Source: Muricea muricata (Eukaryota > Cnidaria > Anthozoa > Malacalcyonacea > Plexauridae). Taken from it: a DNA stretch of 64,000 bases. Below, in pieces: positions 20,482 to 32,100 of this stretch. The position numbers were made by a program, and so were the translations under genes. Positions within the stretch are counted from its first letter, which is position 1. Each line of letters opens with the position of its first letter. The notes beneath the pieces are model-generated. The model was not told where the DNA came from and ran no database searches. It worked only from the letters and a program-made list of their open reading frames with translations. The stretch spans positions 35,355,059 to 35,419,058 of the forward strand of contig OY979718.1 in NCBI GenBank assembly GCA_963855995.1, given 5' to 3'.

Positions 20482-23400
20482 CTACGCGTCATAGTCGTCA
20501 TCATCCTCTCCTTCTCGTTTCCTCTTGAGCGACGACACAAGAGCTTGCTGTTGCAAACTGCTTGCGACTGTTTCATCCATGCTTGGTAAAGCCGATACGG
20601 TTGTCATCGATTTGGCAGGCTGAGGTGTGCCCGTTCTGGTGGCAGTTACTGTTTGTTGCCACGTAGTCGTGGGTTTTGCCGTAGTCGCCTGGGAAGACAA
20701 AACTACTCGTGAGCGCTAGTGAGGGTGAAAGAAATAGGCCTTTCCAAGGGGCGAGCGCACGGCCACCTAAGGCGCCCATTGCACTTCCTAATGAGCGAGC
20801 GAAAATTACATCTCTCCCTAATCCCTAGGTTTTTCTTTGTGTGGCCGTGACTTCACATTAATCAAAGGACGCTATAAAAAACCGCAGTGTTCTTTGCACG
20901 CCTCGTCCGGCTTTGAGCGATATGTTTGTACGAACTTATATATATTATATTTAAATTATTTTTACAAAAACTTTTTATAGTGAAGAAATGTATTAACAGA
21001 ACCTGTCAAACGTATATAAGCATAAACGAAGATACCGTACATAATCGCCACCGGTAGCACCAAAAACTACAAACTGGAATATCTAAGTAAGAGACTTATT
21101 ACTATAAAGACACCAAGGAAGCACTGCTTTCGAGGTATTAATACAAAATACATCAACTTCAAACAATAATATATGGACTTCCAAGACTTTAAATCTAGAT
21201 TTTTCCAGATTTCTTCAGTAATTTCATCAAATCATTCATTAAAGGTGACTACCGGAGTTTATGTTATATACTGACCACGGTACATCAAAGAAAACCAACT
21301 AAAAAGCAAGTACACCACCATACATACCTGTGAATGAGCTACAGCAGTAGCTGGAACAGGTGAGGTCGTACTGGGCTTGTTCACCGTCTGTGCAATGCAA
21401 ACCACGGGCTTATTCACTACACTAGATGCTTGTACGGTACTTGCGGATTTTAACGCGCTTGGGATCGTTTTTGCAGGTAAGGATACCGCAGTCAGACCAG
21501 CTGCAGAGACACTCTTAACCGTCGGCATGTTAAATGCTGGTTGGGTTATCTTAATTGCAGGACTTGACGCCGAGATTGGATAATGAGGAAGCGTTCGAGC
21601 AGGTACTACGGGCCGCGCCTGTTGCTGTTGCTAAAAAGACAAAGTAAGACAATCAACGCAAACGACCATAAACATACTAAAAACAGAAACCGTGCATTCG
21701 CTTGGTTTGTTCACAAAAATGTAAAATGTCTGTAAGTAAATTGATTATTTAGGCCCATACGAGACGCTATTCGTTTAACCGCCAGTTACAAACCTATCTG
21801 CATCCGACGTTCAAAGCAGATAAACATGTACGGATAGAGATTGTGTTCACATTTGCATCGAGCGTTTTCCGGACTAAAATAACATTCACAGGCCTGGTTA
21901 TAATTTACCGTATGATTGACTTTTCAAGCTATCTTTCAAAAGTTTGTAGAATTTTTTAATCTAATAGACTATTTTTTAATCTAATAGATTGCATATAGAT
22001 CGAGGGATACTCTTTCAGTGTTCTAATGGATTGAAATATGTCACTCAATTAGATTACTTTTCAATAGAAAACGTATGATCCCTAAAAAATTGCCAAAAAG
22101 ATTGAAAACTCAATCAATTAGATTGGATTTTCAATCTTTTGAATTAAAAGAGTACATAACGAATAAAAATTGGAAAATATATATTAATCAGTTAGACTGC
22201 GCAACATCTGCAAAAACCTTCGGCTACGAGAAGAAGTTTTAAAACGCTCTAACACATCTGAAACTAAAATGATAGAGAAATCTATCTTTCTTGGATTAGG
22301 AAACGTGTGACTGAAAGCCACTTTTAGAACTGGCTTCAGGACAAAAAAGTTATTTTACACGCCTTTAATTTTTAGGTTGAAATATTAGTGTATAAAGCAG
22401 AAAACCGATGAAAGTTTAAGAAAATGTGAGATGATGTACAGTATACATGAATGCAGCTTGGACAGAACCATCGCCTCGTGCGATTCCGTAGAGGATAGTT
22501 TGCATACCTTCTTTTGTTGTTGTTTTACTCGGTAATTGTTGGACAGCAAACAATAGCGATCAGGAGGTAGACGCAAACCACTTCGTGGTTGAATAAGAGG
22601 CAATGGTGTACTGTTCTTCTGTCTTGCTATCTCCATTAGAAACTACAACAAGGACACAGATGGTACACGTACGTTAATTCAGATGCGCAAACCTGAACTA
22701 TACTGAAACAAAAAACTAATTATATGGTCACACTGTAACTAAAAATAGAAAAATGTTTTATTACTTTAAACCAGACCTACTGCAAGCTAAAACTAAGACA
22801 AAATTTTCACATTAAATTTAGAACTAAACCAACACTAAAAATGAACCTACCCCTAATAAACCTCCCCCACTAGACTCCTAACTTGACATACATTTCTGGG
22901 TGGAGGGGTAGTAAAAAACCCAGTAAACTCCTAACTCGACATACATCTCTGGGTGGAGGGGTAGTAAAAACCCCCACTAAAGTCCTAACTCGACATACAT
23001 CTCTGAGTGGAGGGGTAGTAAAAAACCCATTCAACTCCTAACTCGACATACATCTCTGGGTGGAGGGGCAGTAAAACCCCACTAAACTCCTAACTTGATA
23101 TACATTTCTGGGCGGAGGGGTAGTAAAAAACCCAGTAAACTCCTAACTTGACATACATCTCTGGGTGGAGGGGTAGTGAAAGAATTGTCCATTCTGATCT
23201 GAACAGCCAGTTTAACATCTTCAGCATCAATCTCCTTCTTGTTGGCATGATTACAATACACCCTTGCATCTTCCAGGACATCAGTAACATATCCTAGAAA
23301 ATTTCAGTATTGAAATCTCCATTCAAGTGTACATTTTTATTGATGAAAGCCTATGCCGAGACAGGGTGTCCTAAAAGTACTCCGGTTTGATTTATGATAG

Positions 23401-26105
23401 CTTCTAAAACGGTGGAGTTATACATAGATACCTAAATTTACATTTACAAACTCTTGTCCTTACAAACTTTTGCTATAATTTACTGAAATGTGAGTTTGCC
23501 TGATTGTCACTAAATTTAGACACACTAAAAAATATGTCGCTGATTTTGAACATTAATATCTCGGCGAACATTACTTTCCTCTATCGCTGCTTGCCAAACA
23601 ATATTGGTATAGTGATCAATCTAATTTTTGCTTATTGACATATTTGGCAAAAAACTTTAGACCTGAAGCCAAGCAGGTATAGGCAACAGGTTTGTAAGCC
23701 AGTCTGAAAAGTTTGTATTGTGTGACCGAGATCTCAGTTGCACAGTTCTGATGTTCCCAAAATGTTTTATTAAATAGTAATTTTTTAAAATCTCAAGCAC
23801 GCAGTTTGCAAACATTCCAGTCAGGTCTGTTAGCAAATTGTCTGCAATGTTTTGTTCCTTTTCTTGTAATTAATATAATTTCAATTGATTTGATTTACTC
23901 AGTTTGTCAGTTTGGCTGGCATTTATCAACTTCTTTGGAGGAGAGGGCTAGAAATTTTTTTGAACTTCCTGCCAAGGGGAAAAGGAAAGATACAACTGAC
24001 ACATGTACAGGGGGAGGACCGAAAAAAGTGACCCCCTATGAAGATAGGGTTTTTAGACTATAATTGTGTAAAGCGTGCGGAAAACGTAGAGAAATTCATA
24101 AACAGGACGGTACAATTACCAAACATGACCAAAGGACTAACACTTTTGAACCTCAAGTGTAATTTTCATCACACAAACAGATAATAGTATGTTTTGTGAT
24201 TAAATTGAATAGTTCAAATGGCTTCCCATCAACCGTTGCTGCAGTTGTTTGGCGGTATTAAAAACGTTTTCACGTAATGAACACGTTAACAACTCAACAT
24301 TACGTCACATTTGTACAATTTACAATGCCATTGTCACATTAACTTAATTTCTCGTTATCGTGTTGTGTCTTATTTTCAGTACTTTGTTGGCATTCCCTTC
24401 GATTTAATAACAGCTTTGCATCTACTACCCATGCTCTCCTCAAGTTTTTTCAAGTATTCGTCATTTATTTCGTTCCATGCAGTTTTAAGAATTTGGAAAA
24501 GTTCATCTTCATTCTTTGGTTTTCTATTTTTGGTCTTACGATTCAATTCAGACCATAAATTTTCAATAGGGTTTAAATCTGGTGACTGAGCTGGCCATCG
24601 CATGACATCAATCTTCTTATTTGCAAGATATTTGGAAACAACTCCACTTGTGTGTTTGGGATCGTTGCGATCGTTGAACTTTTCCAAATTCTTAAAACTG
24701 CATGGAACGAAATAAATGACGAATACTTGAAAAAACTTGTGGAGAGCATGGGTAGTAGATGCAAAGCTGTTATTAAATCGAAGGGAATGCCAACAAAGTA
24801 CTGAAAATAAGACACAACACGATAACGAGAAATTAAGTTAATGTGACAATGGCATTGTAAATTGTACAAATGTGACGTAATGTTGAGTTGTTAACGTGTT
24901 CATTATGTGAAAACGTTTTTAATACCGCCAAACAACTGCAGCAACGGTTGATGGGAAGCCATTTGAACTATTCAATTTAATCACAAAACATACTATTATT
25001 TATCTGTTTGTGTGATGAAAATTACACTTGAGGTTCAAAAGTGTTAGTCCTTCGGTCATGTTTGGTAATTGTACAGTCCTGTTTATGAATTTCTCTACGT
25101 TTTCCGCACGCTTTACAAAATTATAGTCTAAAAACCCTATCTTCATAGGGGGCCACTTTTTTCGGTCCTCCCCCTGTATGTTGATAAAAGATCATTGCAT
25201 CATTGATCACAATAATCTGCATATTGAGGCTGATTACATGAAGTGTTTCGGAGTGAAGATTGCCAAGCTGCAATTTCAGTTGTTAAAGACTAATATCATA
25301 GTAAAATGCCAGACTGCAGAGTATGGCAGTTTTTGGCAGTTTGGGTGCGGAGAAGGCACAAGGTGCGCAAAACAGTTGCCAAGTGCAGATCATTAATGAG
25401 TTAAGGGAAAAAGTAACAAAATATGTGTTAAAAACAATAAAAATTAAACCTTTGGGGGCAGATTGAATCTGAAAAAACATAGGTAGGTGCGCTATTTTTT
25501 TCCTGTAAAAAATCTCGGGGCGCTGTTGACATACTCTCGCAGTCTGGGTAAAATGCAGTGAGCGATTACATGGCAAAAATTTCAGCCTGGGCTAAGTTTC
25601 AAACCAGACTGAAATTTCGGCCCAGTTTGAGCTAATGTGGCTGAAATTACAGCCCGGGCTGAAATTATTGTAAACACATCCTTTACTGTGTTTTTGTGTT
25701 TCACTTCTTCCAGTTTGTTTTGAAAACACAACAGTCAGTCTCACACAAGTGCAACAAAGATCTGGGCAAATTTGAAGCGACGAAATAAGGCAAAATAGCT
25801 CCATTTCCAGACTGTATTGTTTCAGCGCAGGCTGAAATATCAGCCCGGACTTGAATTGGAATTTTAAAGCAGCCCGGGCTGAAAACATTCAATGTAATCG
25901 GAGTAGAATCGAATAGAAGTTTTTAAATTATTCATGAATCCAGCTTGATTCACTCACGATACGTAAATTCCAACATCTGATTTATTACTCTAGGTTCGTA
26001 ATCTTCTACTCCCATTTCTTTCAGGATCGCTTTCATCGCCCTAGCATCCCTGGGAGTACTTTTTGCACTGTCTTTATTATCTGTCGATGCTTCGCCGGAC
26101 GCCAT
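20482..26105 (-). CDS. TAF9: TAF9, TFIID/SAGA histone-fold subunit (5 exons)
   Basis: Minus-strand exons: 26105-25958, 23293-23157, 22642-22508, 21630-21328 and 20688-20482. Together they are 930 bp, or 309 aa plus stop, with every junction phase matching and GT-AG at every intron. The N-terminal histone fold (about residues 25-95) contains [20 protein letters not shown] and [16 protein letters not shown], followed by [19 protein letters not shown] and [19 protein letters not shown], all typical of TAF9. The C-terminal half is a low-complexity S/T/P/A/Q region ending [14 protein letters not shown], as in animal TAF9. In the family TAF9 pairs with TAF6 in TFIID and with TAF6L in SAGA, in the nucleus. 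I chose the start at 26105 because the upstream extension overlaps the divergent MED4 start. Intron 1 (2.7 kb) holds a palindromic Tc1 derivative and a MITE; intron 2 starts with a repeat array. Confidence 0.95.
22866..23178 (-). repeat. Tandem array copying the exon 2/intron 2 splice donor of TAF9
   Basis: Six units of about 53 bp. The unit nearest the exon includes the last 21 coding bases of TAF9 exon 2 (encoding TTPPPRD) and the real donor GAT|GTATGT at 23157/23156. Each of the other five units repeats the same coding tail followed by GTATGT or, in one case, GTATAT, then AGTTAGGAGT and a T-rich run. Three of the five keep GAGAT|GTATGT exactly. Using a downstream copy would add multiples of about 53 nt and run into a stop. 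Confidence 0.85.
24008..25176. mobile_element. Palindromic Tc1-type element built from two transposase 3' halves
   Basis: A 1169-bp element flanked by TA (24006-24007 and 25177-25178), with ends beginning CAGGGGGAGGACC. It is not a normal transposon with short ends: about 500 bp at each side (24008-24507 and 24678-25176) are inverted copies of each other. Both arms encode, inward to outward, the end of a Tc1-type transposase ([20 protein letters not shown]...KGMPTKY), the stop and the 3' flank. Only the left orientation keeps, across the 170-bp centre, the upstream DPKHTS and [13 protein letters not shown] motifs (minus strand 24687-24376). It lies in TAF9 intron 1. Confidence 0.9.
24376..24687 (-). 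pseudogene. Tc1/mariner transposase C-terminal fragment
   Basis: A 103-aa ORF with NDPKHTS and [20 protein letters not shown], the last part of the DDE domain of Tc1-family transposases; the final catalytic acid lies in the NPIENLW motif. The N-terminal DNA-binding domains and the first two catalytic acids are absent, so it cannot act. The same C-terminal coding end occurs inverted at about 24690-24800 on the plus strand. Confidence 0.85.
25563..25901. mobile_element. MITE with CAGCCCGGGCTGAAA repeats
   Basis: The ends CGATTACATGG (left) and AATGTAATCG (right) are inverted. Near both ends, and within, palindromic words like CAGCCCGGGCTG recur at least five times. It sits in TAF9 intron 1 about 60 bp from exon 1 and has no coding capacity. 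Confidence 0.65.
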
Positions 26106-26179
26106 ATTGATATATCTATAGGAGCAAATGGGAGCGTGCCCGATTGCCTGACCCAAAAACCTGAAATTGGGCATCCAAT
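26106..26179. promoter_or_regulatory. Bidirectional promoter region between TAF9 and MED4
   Basis: Only 74 bp separate the divergent start codons of TAF9 (26105, minus) and MED4 (26180, plus). The 5' leaders must overlap or be very short. A CCAAT sequence lies directly before the MED4 ATG. No TATA box at a convincing distance is visible for either gene, as is usual for housekeeping promoters. Confidence 0.7.
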
Positions 26180-29100
26180 ATGGAGGACGACGAAAGTAAA
26201 AAAAATGAGAAAAGAAGTACTAAAGAAATATTACTGGAGCTCTTAGACGAGTTTGAGCGTTGTTCAGGGTAAGTCAAAAAACATTTCCATCTCAATATCC
26301 AAAGAGTAAATAGGAGCTGGCCATTCTTGGTCGGACCAAAGATTACAATTAGACTATATAGAGCATTATAATTTATGAACAGTGGTCTGCAGTTACAGGT
26401 AGAATTGTCTCAAATGAGGTATTTTGCATAAACAATAGCAGACACTTGGCGAAATTTGAAGGGGGGGACGAAGCTATCATAAAGGGGTTTCAAGATTCTG
26501 AAAATCACATTTCAGACGACGATGACAAACTGTTAAAGCGGTCATCATGAGCTTCATCGCGGTTATCATGCTGCCATGATGTCCGTTTGAATTAGCCAAT
26601 GAAAATTAACAATGTGATTTGAAATCCTGGGGGTTGAACAGCCATAACATGGAGGTATCGCCACACCTTTGTGAAATATTCTAATAATCCTAAAACCCTG
26701 GCAGACTGCCTCATCAACAGACCTGAAAGAAACTGCACAAAAGCCAACTATATTAATTTTGTAATTATGCAGGATGTGTTGTGTTTTAGCCTTATGTTTT
26801 TACATCATAGTCATGGCAAAGTTGAATTTCATTAGTTGCCAATTTAAATCCTACTAAACAATGTGGGCACTTCTAAATTGTACCATATTACACTCATATA
26901 TTATACCCCAAACTTATTGGAGGGGAGGTTCCCCTATTGTCTGCCATTGTCCAAAGTGGAAGGACTGGGAGGCAAATTGTATTAACCACTTGATGCAACT
27001 ATTAATATTTTATTCTTCTCTTGTGCTGTAAGGGCTTTCAGAATTGTCAATTTTTTACAATTGCAGAAATATTGGCGGGCAAAGTGTAGGGGGGAGTTGT
27101 CTCGCCAATCGTAGGCTTAATATTATAAAGCCGTATACAATAATTCCCTGCAATAGACCTTCAGTGCTTATTGGAAATGGTTGACTGTTAATGAATGTTT
27201 TGTCTCACTTATTTCCTAATCTTCAGTTTATTCCCATGAATATTATTCCCATCTTGTGTTCAGTGTTTGCAACCGGCAACATAATTCAAAGCTTGACATT
27301 TCATACATTTTTGCTCACAACCTCATAGACTAAATTTTTCTACTAATTGTTTAAAGTAAGTCCTACGAATGACAGGTTGGAGATAATGCTTTGGTAGAAG
27401 CTCAGGTGGCAACTACAGTAGCAGATCACCTTCTGCTGTCTGCCTATTTTGAAATCCTTGCCAATGATTTGTGCATGTTTTCTCAAAACATTGGCCAATG
27501 CATGAAAATGTCATCGCTTACTCTAGCTGCAGCTACATATAATTACTTCGAATTTATTTCAGAGAATTTTTCGAGGATGTTTCTAAAGTTGCCACCCAAT
27601 ATGTTTCACCAAGACAACCAAATGAGCCTTTCAATTCAAAGGTAGGTCAATGGGTAGAGGATGTACAGCAGGCCTGGCCATTTAAGGCAAGCAATTGACA
27701 CTCCTGAATTTTCAGGTATGCAATAAACAACGATTGGCAAAATATGTCAAACTAGACATATGTATTTATTACACTTGCCTGAAAGAGCCAGTGTCTTAAA
27801 ATGGCCTCTTCGTTTTTTTTTGTTGTCATAAGTGTGACTTTCCATTTTTGACTGTGGGCTCATTTTCAACATGTTGGCCGTCAAGCGGTTGCCTGCAATT
27901 TTCGTATTTCACTTTTTTCTAGAGCTCTATTTTGGACATATTACTGTTGCTTGCGTAAATCTGAATAAACAGACCCACACACATCCGATCATGTCAGATT
28001 TGTGTTTTCAGGCCAGTGTAAATGCCTTCCCAGGCATCTTGTTTATTAGATTATACTGTATCCACCCACAACCCAGCTTGGTACAAAAACGTCGTAGCAA
28101 CTTTTGCCAAACGTTACCAATGATAACTTTGCAGTGAAACTTTAGATACACATAATTTGGTGGATCTTCAGGAATGTGATGAGAACATTAGGATTGACAT
28201 TGCCACATTCCTGTAATGTTAAATTTCCTGTAATTTGTTTATTTTTATTGCTAAGGTGGTTGAAATATGCGTTTTTATATGGGAAATATTTTTTTGTAAT
28301 TTGCAAAGCCATGCAAAGCTAAAATTTGGCTAGTTGTTGACAACATACAATTTCAAGTCTATAAATCATCCTTAAACAGCGGGTTAGTGGTTGCAACGTG
28401 TTGCTAAAAATGTCATTTGCTTGTAGTAGTAAATTTAATGTTTCACCTTTTAGTTCAAGCCAAATTTTAACACTTTTGGTTAGGTGTCATATCTGTGACA
28501 TGTGCGGCTTTTTTTGTAAAAATTGATTCGAACTTCCGGTTTTTGTTGTTTTAAGTTCGGCAATTTATCATAGCTTCACTCCTTGGTTTGTTTTATAAAA
28601 ATAACACTTTTGGACCATGGTCAAGATATCCTAAAAAACCGCCCGTATTTATTAACACTTAATTAGCCTGAATAATTCTGAGTATACTGCTCGGCCTCAT
28701 CCAATAATTAATTATTTTTTATAAACTTTATTCACTATAAATTTATTTCGTATGGTGAGCCCCCTTGTTCATTTATCGGGTGATTACCGCGTCATTGTAA
28801 ATTCCTAGGAAACTTCAAGTATAGAATGCAGGAAAGCTAGTACACTGGAAATAGATTATGGTGTTTAAGTGTTGAGTTTATTGCTAATTAATGAGTGTTT
28901 CTTTCTATACCTGCATTGCGATATTCATTCGTTTCTTGTGATCAAAGAATTTATTTTAGGACATACATTTTCATGAATTTCTCATGCAACCATGAATTAC
29001 AACTTTTTATTTATCTACAATGCAGCCCACACGAATTGAGTCTATTCCACTTAATTAAGTTATTTACGTTTGAGTCTCCTTCAGTTTCCATGCATATTTA

Positions 29101-32100
29101 CTTGCGTATTTAGTTCAGTGTTGTTTTTGTCGCTTGGATTATTATCCTTATTAGGATCAATTAGACCCTGTTTACACTGGAGCAAAAGTTTCCGGATTCG
29201 TAAAAATATCCGGATTCCTTGTCTTTCAGGTCTACGGCGTTTACACTGCACAGCCTCATACAATAATTGTCATTACATGAAACGCAACCGTGATTGTACC
29301 AATCTTATTATGTGGTTTTTTGAACGATTTTGACAGTTGAAATCAATGGCAATACATTTGAAAACCATACGAGGAAGCAAGTTCACTCAAATTGTTTTAC
29401 GGAAAGAGTTCGCAAGAGAAGTTTTGTCGGATTCAAACTTTCTCGGATACAAAGATCCTACATACTTTACCGGATCCGAAAGTTCCGGATTCATAATCTA
29501 TAGTTTTACCCCGCCCATGCGACGTTTCAGTCTGAAAGTGAAAAAATATCGAATATCGATATCGAAAAAAAAATACCGGTAATATCGATATTTTCGATAT
29601 TTTCGTGTTGTGAAATTCGTATGAAACTAGGATTTTTGTTTACAGAAAAACATTAGATAAATGCATATGTGTTAAAGTACTTTTATTGCTTAAAATGTAA
29701 AAATGAAGAAGTATATTTACAGCACAAATTTGCAACTCATACAGCAAACGCGCGCGTTCAATTAACAGGAAATTCCCAAAATTAATGACCCTAAACATAA
29801 AAGCAATTTAAAAGTCATTATGATGATTATATAGTCATTAAAAAACAATTTTTTATCGAAAAATCGAAAAAAATCGATATTTCGATGTATCGGAAACTCA
29901 AATATCGAAATATCGATATTTGAAAAATACCGGTATTTATCGATACATCGCAACAGCCTACTAGGCTGTTGCGATATTGAAAAAATATCGAATATCGATA
30001 TCGAAAAAAAAATACCGGTAATATCGATATTTTCGATATTTTCGTGTTGTGAAATTCGTATGAAACTGGGATTTTTGTTTACAGAAAAACATTAGATAAA
30101 TGCATATGTGTTAAAGTACTTTTATTGCTTAAAATGTAAAAAATGAAGAAGTATATTTACAGCACAGCTCTGAAACTTTCAGAGTTAAAACAAATAGTTT
30201 CAGAGTCAAAACAAATAGTTTCAGAGTCAAAACAAATAGTTTCAGTGGCCAAACTACGTTGTTAAAACTTTTTAAAACTTGTTTTTTGCGAAGCGCTAAA
30301 CGGTAGCTTGCAAATGGTTGTACAATATTTTTTCAATCAAGCGAGCAGAATTTTTCCAGACATGCATCTCGAAAGTTTATGCCAGTAAACATAGCTTATT
30401 TGATGCAACGCAAACTGGTTATTGTCACTTGAGGAGTAGTAAACAGCGTTGATCCCACTTCCTGCCTTCCAAGCTCAGCCCATAAATCAGCGAATTGGCA
30501 AGGGTTTTTTTATTTTTTCAAAGTTGATGGAAATAACTCACGATACGAGGTAAACATGAAATCGGTAACCAATAACTTTTAATGAAAATACAGACGGATA
30601 TGACGTAAGAAACGAAAACGAGGCGTATATTTTTCGATAAAATGCGGCTGCTGTCTCTAAATTCAACAATCTTATTTCATGCTTCAAGAAAGCTACAATA
30701 TTTGCACAAGAGATGGCACAAGGAAATGTTGGGTATATATTCCACCGATCTTCAGGCAAGTTAGTGCATCCTGATGGTGGCTCCTGTTATCCCGGTGACA
30801 ACACCAAATTAGTCGTGCATAGCGCAAAAGATAGTCCACAACGATTACAATTTCGATTCCTGCCTCAAGAGGGTTATGACAATTTTGGATACATTCAACA
30901 CGTAGCTAGTGGAAAGATTGTGCATCCTTCTGGAGGGTCAATGTTCCCCAGTAATGATACTCGATTGGTCCTCCATTCTGATCATCACGCTGGTTGCCTC
31001 TTTGTATTTGATCAAGGAAATGAACGGATAGTGCATCGAAACGGCAAGTTCTGGCATCCCTGTGGCGGATCACCTTTGCCTGCCGACAATACAGAATGCG
31101 TTCTCCATTCTGCTGTCCATGATGCTGCAAAATTTTATTTTGGCGATTTGAACGGCACCAAAATTTCTCCGTGACCAATTCCACAGCTCAAAGTAATACG
31201 ATTAGAGATTGTGACAGTGTGGATGTAGTGCCACGTTTCTGAACAATTAAAACCTTGTTTGTGCATGTTCCATAATTATTATCTGTTGAACTTTAAAACA
31301 TTTTTTTAAGTATGAACTGTGATCTTGCGCGTAGAAGTATAGTATAAAGTAGCCTTTTGAGAACCGCTAAATGGTATTTTATAATCTTACTGATATCATG
31401 TATGTAGTATAGTAATGGTCCACACTTACTTTATGTTTTAGTCAGTTGGTTGTCGTATTGTGTGATGTGTCAGTACTTGATGTAGACATAGTGTAATCCA
31501 AATGCCGCCGAGTTAATAAAAATCTGGGTCTTGAAGCAAACAATTGTCAACACTTGGTTTCTGATTTATGGATTTTGAAGTTAAAAAATACCTCATAGTT
31601 GATGAAAAAGCTACAAAAAAATTCCGCCTGTAATAATTTGCATACATTTAACGAGACATCCCACCTTGTTCATTTATGAACAATTCATGCAGAAGAGACA
31701 CGTGCTGAAGAAGTAATTCAACTGCATTAGCAAGTTTCCGATTTAAAACCGCCATTTTTGATTTGTTTTAAAAACTCACCAAATGCACCTGTTTTTCAAA
31801 CATTTGATCTGCAATTATTGTTTGTACTTACACACAAGTACCTATATATGTGCAAGGTACCACAAGGTACAAAAACACAACTTTTGTTGACCTTCCCTTT
31901 ATTTATAGTCATAATAAAACAAGTAAGCCATTTTTAAGGGGCTCTTTTTTGGCAACCCCTTTTATGTGACGACTTTCATCGGTGGAATAAAGTATGGACC
32001 TAGTGCTGAAGGCTAAAGTAGAACGTATTATTGATGTGGGTAACTCTTGTTATTATTCATTGTATTATATTCCTGTATTCTCATTGGTTAAAAGCCGACA

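Noticed and set aside
23361..23400. CAGGGTGTCCTAAAAGTACTCC as one end of a mariner-type element in TAF9 intron 1
   Set aside because: No matching inverted end was found before exon 1; left as an unassigned fragment.
26106..26174. N-terminal extension of TAF9 (MPNFRF...)
   Set aside because: It crosses to within 6 bp of the divergent MED4 start codon; the internal ATG at 26105 gives the family-like N-terminus and leaves room for a promoter.
27391..27645. 84-codon ORF from an upstream ATG around MED4 exon 2
   Set aside because: The frame of MED4 exon 1 requires the exon to start at 27563 after TTTCAG; the longer ORF is in another frame and only overlaps the exon.
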